Below are positions 1 through 5,664 of a DNA stretch of 5,664 bases, in pieces. The notes beneath the pieces were generated by a model. The model saw nothing but the letters and a program-made list of their open reading frames with translations. It was not told the DNA's origin and searched no databases. This stretch comes from Pseudomonadota bacterium (lineage in GTDB: Bacteria > Desulfobacterota > BSN033 > G020346125). How positions within the stretch are numbered: the first letter of the stretch is position 1; each line of letters opens with the position of its first letter. Location: NCBI GenBank assembly GCA_030673585.1, contig DAOVIU010000108.1, forward strand, positions 1-5,664, written 5' to 3'. The translations under genes were made by a program, and so were the position numbers.

Positions 1-46
1 AAATTTGAAAAGGGGAAAAAATCCGCGGGGAAGGGATAGAGCGAAA

Positions 47-865
47 ATGGAGGCTGTGGAAAAAGCCAAGGCAATCATCTCGGAATGGCTCTCTAAAGAT
101 ACGGTTGCAGGATTCCTGTCCCTGAGAACCGAGGCCGGCCACCCAATTCCCCACTTATTTACTAAGCCAGATGATTTGAACGGGCTCTATCTGGGAGAGG
201 TACGTTATCCCCTCACGAAGCTCTTGATCAGACTGGCCCGAAAGTATCCTGACAATAGCTTTGGTGTTCTCGCCCGGGCCTGCGACGAGCGCTCTCTGAT
301 CGAGCTCTACAAGAATCAACAACTCGATCCTGAGAAGATAAGCTTTCTGGGAATTGCTTGTTCGGGTGAACTCGCCGAAAAGTGTGAGTGCTTTAGCCCC
401 TATCCCTCGCGGATCGATATCGGCGAGAAGGTGGAGCGCCGGGAGGATGATGCACGGGTTAGGGAAATCGAGGCCATGCCGGAAAAGGAGAGGCACCGGT
501 ACTGGATGGACCAGTTCACCAAGTGCATCAAATGCTACGGCTGCCGGGACATCTGTCCTGTGTGCTTTTGCCCGTCATGTACCCTGGAAGACCATAATCT
601 CGTTCACCTGGGAGGCATGCCTCCCCAGATTCCCATCTTCCATCTGGTCAGGGCCATGCACATGGCAGACCGATGCATCGATTGTGGCCTCTGCGAAGAG
701 GCCTGTCCCGCGGATATTCCCCTCAGAACCCTTTACCGGAAGGTGAGAGAAACGGTGAAGAACCTTTTCGGCTATCTGCCGGGAGAAAGCGTCGAGGATC
801 TTCCTCCCCTGGAGTCCCTGGGTGACGGGACATTTGAGGTTTGCCAGGCCTGCAAGGAGAAGTGA
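47..865 (+). CDS. Iron-sulfur electron-transfer subunit, FdhB/FrhB-like, partner of formate dehydrogenase
   Basis: This 272-residue soluble protein probably carries electrons between FdhA, encoded just downstream, and the HdrABC proteins. From the ATG at 47, the N-terminal half has Cys79, Cys105, Cys113 and Cys115 in a region reminiscent of the F420-hydrogenase/formate dehydrogenase beta family. A very cysteine-dense block follows, with Cys160, 163, 166, 170, 173, 175 and 178, and then a classical ferredoxin motif at Cys210, 213, 216 and 220 followed by Pro. A last CxxC lies at Cys266/269. At least two [4Fe-4S] clusters are therefore likely. There is no signal peptide or membrane segment, so it should be cytoplasmic. 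I chose ATG 47 because an AAGGG sequence lies about 11 nt upstream; a TTG at 5 is also in frame, and the frame stays open to the window edge, so the true start could lie further upstream. The electron-transfer role is well supported, but the exact family and any flavin content are uncertain. Confidence 0.8.
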   Translation: MEAVEKAKAIISEWLSKDTVAGFLSLRTEAGHPIPHLFTKPDDLNGLYLGEVRYPLTKLLIRLARKYPDNSFGVLARACDERSLIELYKNQQLDPEKISFLGIACSGELAEKCECFSPYPSRIDIGEKVERREDDARVREIEAMPEKERHRYWMDQFTKCIKCYGCRDICPVCFCPSCTLEDHNLVHLGGMPPQIPIFHLVRAMHMADRCIDCGLCEEACPADIPLRTLYRKVRETVKNLFGYLPGESVEDLPPLESLGDGTFEVCQACKEK

Positions 866-867
866 GG
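861..867 (+). promoter_or_regulatory. Ribosome binding site favouring the GTG 874 start of fdhA
   Basis: A GTGAGG sequence overlaps the stop codon of the upstream gene and ends 6 nt before GTG 874. A better core, AGGAG at 855-859, sits only 2 nt before the alternative GTG at 862 and 14 nt before GTG 874, so neither start has an ideal site. GTG 874 puts the first cluster cysteine at residue 10, which is usual for this family. Confidence 0.45.
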
Positions 868-873
868 CTCATT

Positions 874-2955
874 GTGGAATACAGAACCGTGCAGACGACA
901 TGCACCTACTGCGGCTGCGGATGTGGGCTCTTATTGGAAGTTATGGATGAGGGCCTGGTGGGAACCCTTCCCTTGAAAACCCATCCCATTAGTGAAGGGA
1001 CTCTCTGTATCAAGGGTTGGTGCGTGCACGAATTTGTGGAGAGCGAAAAAAGGCTCCACTATCCCCTTGTGAGGAAAAACGGCGATTTCCAGCAGGTGGA
1101 TTGGGAGCATGCCCTGGGGGTGGTGGCGTCCCGGCTCATGGAAATTCGCGATAAATTCGGGCCGGACAGCATAGCTTTTCTGAGCTCGGCAAAGTGTACC
1201 AATGAAGAGAATTACCTTCTTCAGAAACTGGCGCGGGCAATAGTGGGAACCAACAACATCGACCACTGTGCCCGTCTCTGACACTCCTCAACGGTGGCCG
1301 GGCTGGCTGCCGCCTTCGGAAGTGGGGCCATGACCAACGCTACCCCTGAGATCGAGGATGCGGACTGCATCATGATCACCGGTTCTAATACCTCGGAGGC
1401 TCATCCGCTGGTGGCAACCCGCGTTTTCCGAGCCAGGGAGAAAGGTGCGAAACTGGTCGTGATCGATCCGCGACGCATCCAGATGGCCCAGGTTGCCGAT
1501 ATTCATGTCCGCAACAGGCCGGGATCGGATGTCGCCTGGATCAATGGCCTCATGCACATCATCGTGAAGGAGGGCTGGGAGGATAAGGAGTTTATCGCCG
1601 AGCGAACCGAGGGATTTGAAGAGCTCAAGAAAGAGATCGAGGCTTACCCGCCGAAACGGGTAGCGGAGATCTCAGGAATCTCGATCGAGGATCTGAGAAG
1701 GATCGCCCAGACCTATGCAAAGGCGGAAAAGGCAAGCATTCTCTACGCCATGGGCATCACCCAACATATCACCGGGGTTGAGAACGTTAAATCCCTTGCC
1801 AACCTTGCCATGCTCTGCGGACACGTCGGTCGAGAGAGCACGGGGGTGAACCCTCTGCGGGGCCAGAATAACGTTCAAGGGGCGTGCGACATGGGGGCCC
1901 TCCCCAACGTCTATCCGGGCTATCAGGTCGTCACCGATGAGCAGATTGCCCAGAAGTTTGAAAAAGCGTGGAATGCCAAGCTCTCAACCAAGATCGGACT
2001 AACGGTGACGGAGATGTTGAAGGTGGTTGGAACGGGGGAGGTCAAGGCCATGTTCATCCTGGGGGAGAACCCCATGCTGAGCGATCCCGATATTCAACAC
2101 GTAGAGGAATCCCTCAAATCCCTGGATTTCCTGGTGGTTCAGGATATTTTCATGACGGAAACGGCGAGCCTCGCCCACGTAGTACTTCCCGGGGTGAGTT
2201 TTGCGGAAAAGGACGGAACCTTCACGGCTACGGACCGAAGGGTGCAGCGGGTGAGAAAAGCCATTGACCCGGTGGGCGACAGTAAACCTGACTGGGAAAT
2301 TCTCTGTGATTTGGCGCGAAGGATGGGGGGGAAGGGATTTGAATTTTCATCACCCAAGGAGATTTTTGACGAACTGGCTGGCGTGACGCCTATCTATGGG
2401 GGCATTCGCTTTGAAAGGATCGAGACAGGGGGCCTTCAGTGGCCCTGCCGGTCCCTTGAAGACCCTGGGACAAGGTATCTCCACAAGGATCAGTTTGCGA
2501 AGGGCAGGGGGACTTTTTTCCCCATTGCCTACCGGGAACCGGCAGAGATTCCCGACGATCAGTTCCCCTTTGTCTTGACCACGGGCCGGATGGGATTTCA
2601 TTTCCATACGGGGACCATGACCCGAATCTCTCCCAGTCTGCATAAGGAGAGCGAAACAGCCTATATGGAGATCAATCCGGGGGATGCCGAGGGGCTGGGG
2701 GTTGATAAAGGTGAGATGGTCCGAGTGATCTCCAGACGGGGAGCGATCGATATCAAGGCCACCCTGACGGATGGGATCGATCGCGGGGTTGTTTTCATTC
2801 CCTTCCACTTTGTGGAAAGTGCGGCCAACCGTCTGACCAATACTGCCCTCGATCCCATCGCCAAAATTCCTGAATTCAAGGTCTGCGCGGTGAGGATCGA
2901 GAAGTTGGCCACAAATAGCAAGGAGGGGAACGAGGGGAAACGAGAAAAGGATTGA
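874..2955 (+). CDS. fdhA: Formate dehydrogenase catalytic subunit, selenocysteine-containing (molybdopterin oxidoreductase)
   Basis: It interconverts formate and CO2 at a Mo- or W-bis(pyranopterin guanine dinucleotide) centre. Read through the TGA at 1279, it is 693 residues, close to E. coli FdhH (715). The N-terminus holds a [4Fe-4S] site at Cys10, Cys13, Cys17 and Cys45, followed by Lys47, the electron-relay position. The active site is Cys-Ala-Arg-Leu-Sec136-His137, equivalent to Sec140-His141 of FdhH; Arg329 in the LRGQNN motif matches the FdhH active-site arginine. The C-terminal dinucleotide-binding domain starts near Phe566 (VLTTGR) and ends in a highly charged tail. No Tat signal precedes the cluster motif, so the enzyme should be cytoplasmic. 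The sequence on either side of the TGA is collinear with the family, which rules out two separate genes. The start is probably GTG 874; GTG 862 and TTG 841 are less likely. It lies 8 nt after the iron-sulfur partner gene. Confidence 0.93.
1279..1281 (+). other. fdhA: Selenocysteine codon (TGA) of fdhA, residue 136
   Basis: The codon string around it reads His-Cys-Ala-Arg-Leu-TGA-His-Ser-Ser, and then continues in frame with the conserved Val-Ala-Gly-Leu and Gly-Ala-Met-Thr-Asn segments of formate dehydrogenase. In this family the position is Sec or Cys and is the ligand of the molybdenum or tungsten atom. The downstream fragment has no ribosome binding site before its first GTG at 1294. Confidence 0.95.
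1293..1311 (+). promoter_or_regulatory. Bacterial SECIS element of fdhA
   Basis: The stem pairs GGUGGCC (1293-1299) with GGCUGCC (1305-1311), with two adjacent G-U wobbles in the middle, and closes on the loop GGGCU (1300-1304). The loop begins 18 nt after the TGA, the same spacing as the GGUC loop of E. coli fdhF, and the GG of both loops falls in the same codon. Such a hairpin recruits the SelB-Sec-tRNA complex. An alternative fold pairs 1293-1298 with 1309-1314 and leaves a larger loop. Confidence 0.75.
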
Positions 2956-2974
2956 AGGACGCGAAGATAAACGT

Positions 2975-2990
2975 GGGACCATTTTTTGCA
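2975..2990 (+). promoter_or_regulatory. Possible sigma-54 type promoter before hdrA
   Basis: A GG at 2976-2977 and a GC at 2988-2989 are separated by 10 nt, and the downstream half is a perfect TTGCA. This matches the GG-N10-GC core of -24/-12 promoters, although the upstream half matches the TGGCACG consensus poorly. Transcription would start near 3001, leaving a leader of about 40 nt. The bases overlap the left arm of the hairpin described next, so this could be chance. Confidence 0.25.
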
Positions 2991-3012
2991 CTCCGGGGAT
3001 TCCCGTGAGTGC
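2988..3012 (+). other. Strong hairpin in the fdhA-hdrA spacer
   Basis: GCACTC (2988-2993) pairs with GAGTGC (3007-3012), and CGGG (2994-2997) pairs with CCCG (3002-3005). That gives a 10-bp stem with one bulged T (3006) and the loop GATT. The run of six T residues lies before the hairpin, not after it, so it is not a normal intrinsic terminator on either strand. It may mark an mRNA processing or stability site that separates fdhA from hdr expression, or be part of a regulator site. Confidence 0.5.
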
Positions 3013-3031
3013 TGTGATCGGGAATAGAAAG

Positions 3032-3036
3032 AGGAG
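3032..3036 (+). promoter_or_regulatory. Ribosome binding site of hdrA
   Basis: AGGAG lies 4 nt before ATG 3041, in a purine-rich stretch. It fixes the true start of hdrA upstream of the first in-frame TGA. The ATGs at 3092 and 3638, which would open shorter frames after each TGA, have no such site. Confidence 0.75.
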
Positions 3037-3040
3037 AGGC

Positions 3041-5029
3041 ATGGAGCGAATAGGTGTATTTATCTGTCACTGAGGGACCAACATAGCGTCCATGGTGGAC
3101 GTTCAGCGTGTGGTCGAAACGGCAAAGAAGCTTCCCGGCGTTGTTTATACAGAAGCCCTTCAATATTCCTGTTCGGATCTGGGCCAGGGAGCGATAAAGC
3201 AAGCCATAAAAGAACACAATCTGGATCGGGTTGTTGTCTCTTCCTGCAGTACCAGGATGCATGAGGTGACCTTTCAGAGGTGCATCGATTCGGCGGGGCT
3301 GAACCGGTACATGTTCGAGATGGCAAACATCCGGGAGCAGTGTTCCTGGGTTCATATGGACCGGGAGGAAGCGACGAGGAAGGCGGAACAACTGACCATC
3401 ATGGCCGTCTCCAAGGCGGCGCATCTAGAGCCACTGGAGCCTCTGAAGTCTCCGGTCGAGAAAAGGGCCCTGGTGATCGGGGGCGGAATTTCAGGAATCC
3501 AGGCGGCTCTGGATCTGAGCCAGGCTGGCTACCCCTCGACGATTGTGGAGAAGCTTCCGACAATAGGGGGGAGGATGGCCCAGCTCGAAAAGACCTTCCC
3601 CACCCTGGACTGCTCTGCCTGAATCCTTACCCCGCGGATGACGGAGTCATCCCAGGACGAGAGAATCAAGATTTTGACCTATTCCGAGGTGGCTGAGGTC
3701 AAGGGATATGTCGGAAACTTTGACGTGACGATCCGGAAGAAGGCCCGCTATATCGACGAAACAAAGTGCACGGGGTGTGGCCAGTGCATTGAGAAATGTC
3801 GGAGGAAAGCGCCCAACGAATGGGATTTGGGACTCGGAAAACGAAAGGCGATCTATAGACCTTTTGGCCAGGCAGTCCCCAATGTTCCGGTTATCGATCC
3901 TGAGATCTGTATCTACTTAACTAAGGGTAAGTGCGGTGTGTGTGCCGAGGTCTGTCAAGCCGAGGCCGTTAACTATGATCAAAAGGACGAGTACATCACG
4001 GAGAAATTCGGAACCATCGTCGTGGCCACGGGCTTCGATCAATTCGATACCAGTGTGTATGGAGAGTATGGCGGGGGTCGATTCAAGGATGTGATCACGG
4101 GGCTCCACCTGGAGCGAATGCTCGAACCTTCAGGCCCCACAGGGGGACACGTGATTCGTCCATCTAATAATCAAGAGGCCAAGCGGGTAGTTTTCGTCCA
4201 GTGCGTCGGGTCGAGGGATGAGGCCAAGGGGATGCCTTACTGCTCCCGGATCTGCTGCATGTACACGGCCAAGCAGGCCATTTTGCTCAAGGATCACGTT
4301 CCTGATAGCCAGTCCTACATATTTTATATCGACATTCGAACTGCTGGGAAAGACTATGAAGAATTTTACAAAAAAGCCCAGAGAGAGGCAGGGGCCATCT
4401 ATATCCGGGGCCGGGTATCCAAGATCTACGAGAAGGGGGATCAGTTAATGGTTCGGGGAGCAGACACCCTGACCGGAGAGCAGATCGAGGTGGAGGCGGA
4501 TCTGGTGGTACTGGCGGCGGCGGCTGTTCCGAGGGATGGAGCTAAAGAGTTGGCCAAGATGCTGAACATCCCTCACGATGCCTATGGTTTCTTTACAGAG
4601 GCCCACCCCAAGCTTCAACCCGTGGAGAGCGTGACCAAGGGGATCTATCTGGCCGGGGCCTGCCAGTTTCCCAAAGACGTACCCGATTCTGTGGCCACGG
4701 CGGGGGCGGCATCCATCAAGGCATGTTCCATCTTGTCTCAAGATGAACTGACCATCGACCCAAAGATTGCCTATGTGGAGACCGATATTTGCAGCGGATG
4801 CCTGGATTGTCTCAAGGTCTGCCCCTTTGATGCCATCGAAGCCGAGGTGGTGAATGGAAGAGAGGTGGCCAGCATTGTTCAATCCCTCTGCCATGGGTGT
4901 GGGAACTGTGCCTCCACGTGTCGAACCAAGGCAGCAAATGTGAGGGGATTTTCCGATGATCAGATCTACGCACAGATTTCCGCCCCTTTTTCAGCAGTAG
5001 AGGAGAAGAAGGTTGAGGGTTCTAAATAG
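3041..5029 (+). CDS. hdrA: Heterodisulfide reductase-type subunit A with two selenocysteines, FAD and multiple [4Fe-4S] clusters
   Basis: HdrA is the flavin subunit that bifurcates or confurcates electrons in the cytoplasm. Read through TGA codons 11 and 194 it has 662 residues, the usual full length (about 650). Domains in order: an N-terminal iron-sulfur domain with Cys9, Sec11, Cys44, Cys69 and Cys101; the FAD-binding GGGISG at 147-152 of a thioredoxin-reductase-like fold; the CSAU-ILTP motif at 191-198, where relatives have CSAC; an inserted ferredoxin domain with Cys243, 246, 249, 253 and Cys290, 298, 301, 305; the rest of the flavin fold; and a C-terminal two-cluster ferredoxin domain with Cys584, 587, 590, 594 and Cys617, 620, 623, 627. 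Frame and family similarity continue without shift across both TGAs, and each is followed by a SECIS-like hairpin. It ends with TAG and overlaps hdrC by 17 nt. In this operon its electron partner is probably FdhA through the upstream iron-sulfur protein. Confidence 0.93.
3071..3073 (+). other. hdrA: Selenocysteine codon (TGA) of hdrA, residue 11
   Basis: The start reads Met-Glu-Arg-Ile-Gly-Val-Phe-Ile-Cys-His-TGA-Gly-Thr-Asn-Ile-Ala. HdrA proteins typically begin with a hydrophobic strand followed by CHCG and a small-residue segment, so the TGA sits exactly at the second cysteine. A proper ribosome binding site precedes this ATG, and a hairpin with suitable spacing follows. Whether Sec11 is a cluster ligand or a nearby redox residue cannot be read from the sequence. 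Confidence 0.87.
3085..3103 (+). promoter_or_regulatory. Bacterial SECIS element for Sec11 of hdrA
   Basis: CGUCC (3087-3091) pairs perfectly with GGACG (3097-3101). A G-U and an A-U pair extend the stem outward to 3085/3103. The loop is AUGGU (3092-3096), or UGG if the closing A-U forms. The loop starts 18 nt after the TGA, as in the fdhA element, and contains GG. Confidence 0.75.
3620..3622 (+). other. hdrA: Selenocysteine codon (TGA) of hdrA, residue 194
   Basis: The string is Phe-Pro-Thr-Leu-Asp-Cys-Ser-Ala-TGA-Ile-Leu-Thr-Pro-Arg-Met, collinear with the CSACILTP motif of HdrA. The second cysteine of CSAC is replaced. This motif belongs to the flavin domain and is thought to help hold a cluster near the FAD. 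The next ATG (3638) has no ribosome binding site and would give a protein without its FAD-binding N-terminus. Confidence 0.9.
3636..3652 (+). promoter_or_regulatory. Bacterial SECIS element for Sec194 of hdrA
   Basis: GGAUGAC (3636-3642) pairs perfectly with GUCAUCC (3646-3652), a 7-bp stem with the loop GGA (CGGAG if the last pair opens). The loop starts 19-20 nt after the TGA. The perfect complementarity in coding sequence at the expected place is strong support for Sec insertion. Confidence 0.78.
5001..5005 (+). promoter_or_regulatory. Ribosome binding site of hdrC inside the end of hdrA
   Basis: AGGAG within a longer purine run lies 7 nt before TTG 5013. No ATG or GTG in the hdrC frame comes before the first cluster motif, so this site supports the rare TTG start and implies translational coupling to hdrA. 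Confidence 0.65.
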
Positions 5030-5579
5030 GCAGGAAAACGTTCACCAGTTCAGAGGCGAAATCCTCGCCCTCAGCGGTGAGGACGCATCCCGTTGCGTCC
5101 AGTGTGGGAAGTGCACGGCCGGTTGCCCCATTGCCCCGGAGATGGATATGAAACCCAGTCAGGTTCTTCGGCATATTCAGATCAACTCGAGAAAACCGGT
5201 TCTCCAGTGTTCAACCATGTGGCTCTGTGCATCTTGTGAAACCTGTTCTTCCCGATGCCCTGAAGAGATCGAAATTGCTACCATTATGGACACCCTCAGG
5301 AAGCTGGCCATCGAGGAAGGCCTGGCAACCGGTCAGAGGCAGATCGTGGCTTTTGACGAGATCTTTCTCAATTCCATTAAGCGGTATGGTCGAGTCTACG
5401 AATTGGGACTGGTTATGCGCTATAACATGGCCTCTCGTCAACCCTTGAAGGATGCCCATCTGGGTCCCCTGATGCTGGGGAAGGGGAAACTCAGTCTGTT
5501 CGCCCATAGGGTCCGGGAAAAGGCAACTCTCAAGGAGATTTTCCGGAAGAGTCGAAGGTTCTTGGAGAAACGGGAGTAA
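5013..5579 (+). CDS. hdrC: Heterodisulfide reductase-type subunit C, two [4Fe-4S] clusters
   Basis: HdrC passes electrons from HdrA to the catalytic HdrB. The protein has 188 residues, near the usual size for HdrC. It carries two ferredoxin-type motifs, Cys28, 31, 34, 38-Pro and Cys72, 75, 78, 82-Pro, the typical pair, with an extra Cys66 before the second. A helical, charged C-terminal region without cysteines follows and probably packs against HdrB. There is no membrane helix, so it is unlike the membrane-bound HdrE-linked systems or DsrK-type fusions. The gene starts with TTG, overlaps the end of hdrA by 17 nt and precedes hdrB by 21 nt. It contains no in-frame TGA. Confidence 0.9.
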   Translation: MRVLNRQENVHQFRGEILALSGEDASRCVQCGKCTAGCPIAPEMDMKPSQVLRHIQINSRKPVLQCSTMWLCASCETCSSRCPEEIEIATIMDTLRKLAIEEGLATGQRQIVAFDEIFLNSIKRYGRVYELGLVMRYNMASRQPLKDAHLGPLMLGKGKLSLFAHRVREKATLKEIFRKSRRFLEKRE

Positions 5580-5600
5580 ACGCCCCAGCGAGGAAGTGAC

Positions 5601-5664
5601 ATGAAGGTTGGCTACTATCCGGGTTGTTCTCTCGAGAGCACGGCGAAAGAGTTTGACCTCTCTT
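5601..5664 (+). CDS. hdrB: Heterodisulfide reductase-type subunit B, N-terminus only (cut by window edge)
   Basis: Only 21 codons are visible. They read Met-Lys-Val-Gly-Tyr-Tyr-Pro-Gly-Cys-Ser-Leu and continue through Ser-Thr-Ala-Lys-Glu to Asp-Leu-Ser. This is the characteristic opening of HdrB, whose CCG domains bind the noncubane [4Fe-4S] clusters that reduce disulfides in methanogens. An AGGAA sequence at 5591-5595 lies 5 nt before the ATG. Its position after hdrC matches the common hdrC-hdrB pairing. In a bacterium the natural substrate is unknown; it need not be the CoM-CoB heterodisulfide. Confidence 0.85.
   Translation, partial: MKVGYYPGCSLESTAKEFDLS

Noticed and set aside
5..46. TTG at 5 as the start of the first gene
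   Set aside because: The upstream sequence is not visible, the extra 14 residues are Lys/Arg-rich with no family feature, and ATG 47 has a plausible ribosome binding site. It cannot be fully excluded.
863..865. TGA at the end of the first gene as selenocysteine
   Set aside because: The continuation shows no motif, runs over the start of fdhA in another frame, and no convincing stem-loop follows at the right distance.
2953..2955. TGA at the end of fdhA as a fourth selenocysteine
   Set aside because: It follows a charged tail after the family's normal C-terminus, a TAA follows in frame at 2968, and no hairpin sits at the right distance.
2988..3012. Intrinsic terminator after fdhA
   Set aside because: The T run precedes the stem on the plus strand and would be an A run after the stem on the minus strand.
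2350..3042. Long minus-strand open frame opposite the end of fdhA
   Set aside because: It has no recognisable domain, and its length comes from the codon pattern of the conserved plus-strand gene. The same holds for the other antisense frames.
1279..3622. TGA read as tryptophan under an alternative genetic code
   Set aside because: TGA also ends two genes here, Trp is encoded by TGG throughout, and all three internal TGAs fall at positions that are Cys or Sec in the families, not Trp.
1279..3622. Pseudogenes with nonsense mutations
   Set aside because: All three stops are TGA, all fall on motif Cys/Sec positions, the frames are otherwise intact with every cluster and cofactor motif kept, and each TGA has a suitably placed hairpin.
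3041..5029. Archaeal (methanogen) origin, suggested by Sec-containing FdhA and HdrA
   Set aside because: Archaeal SECIS elements lie in untranslated regions, whereas the hairpins here are in the coding frame directly after each TGA, as in bacteria.

Overview
The window reads as one dense plus-strand operon for flavin-based electron transfer linked to formate. The order is: an iron-sulfur electron-transfer protein (FdhB/FrhB-like), a molybdopterin formate dehydrogenase catalytic subunit (fdhA), then heterodisulfide-reductase-type subunits hdrA, hdrC and the first 21 codons of hdrB, which runs off the 3' edge. I see no minus-strand gene, tRNA, rRNA, mobile element or CRISPR array.

The most important point is that three in-frame TGA codons are best read as selenocysteine (Sec, U). 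One is the known catalytic Sec of FdhA (codon 136, 1279-1281). The other two lie in one HdrA: codon 11 (3071-3073), turning the N-terminal CHCG motif into CHUG, and codon 194 (3620-3622), turning CSAC into CSAU. A conventional gene caller would cut fdhA into two pieces and hdrA into two pieces plus a lost N-terminus. Each of the three TGAs is followed by a stem-loop whose apical loop begins about 18-20 nt after the TGA and contains GG. This is the geometry of a bacterial in-frame SECIS element.

Layout: 47-865 FdhB/FrhB-like protein; 8 nt gap; 874-2955 fdhA; an 85 nt spacer (2956-3040) holding a strong hairpin and a possible sigma-54 type promoter; 3041-5029 hdrA; hdrC (5013-5579) overlapping hdrA by 17 nt; 21 nt gap; hdrB from 5601. 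Close spacing and local ribosome binding sites suggest co-transcription and translational coupling.

Organism: SECIS elements inside the reading frame just after TGA are bacterial; archaea place them in untranslated regions. Selenoprotein-rich anaerobes with Fdh-Hdr clusters point to a sulfate-reducing or syntrophic member of Desulfobacterota (the former Deltaproteobacteria). This is inference from gene content, not a taxonomic result.

Working model (inference): FdhA oxidises formate or reduces CO2. The multi-cluster protein upstream of fdhA wires FdhA to HdrA, whose FAD splits or joins electron pairs between a ferredoxin-level acceptor and a disulfide-type acceptor. HdrC carries electrons to the CCG-type iron-sulfur sites of HdrB. 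No mvhD gene is present in the window, so the upstream protein may take the linking role that MvhD has in methanogens.
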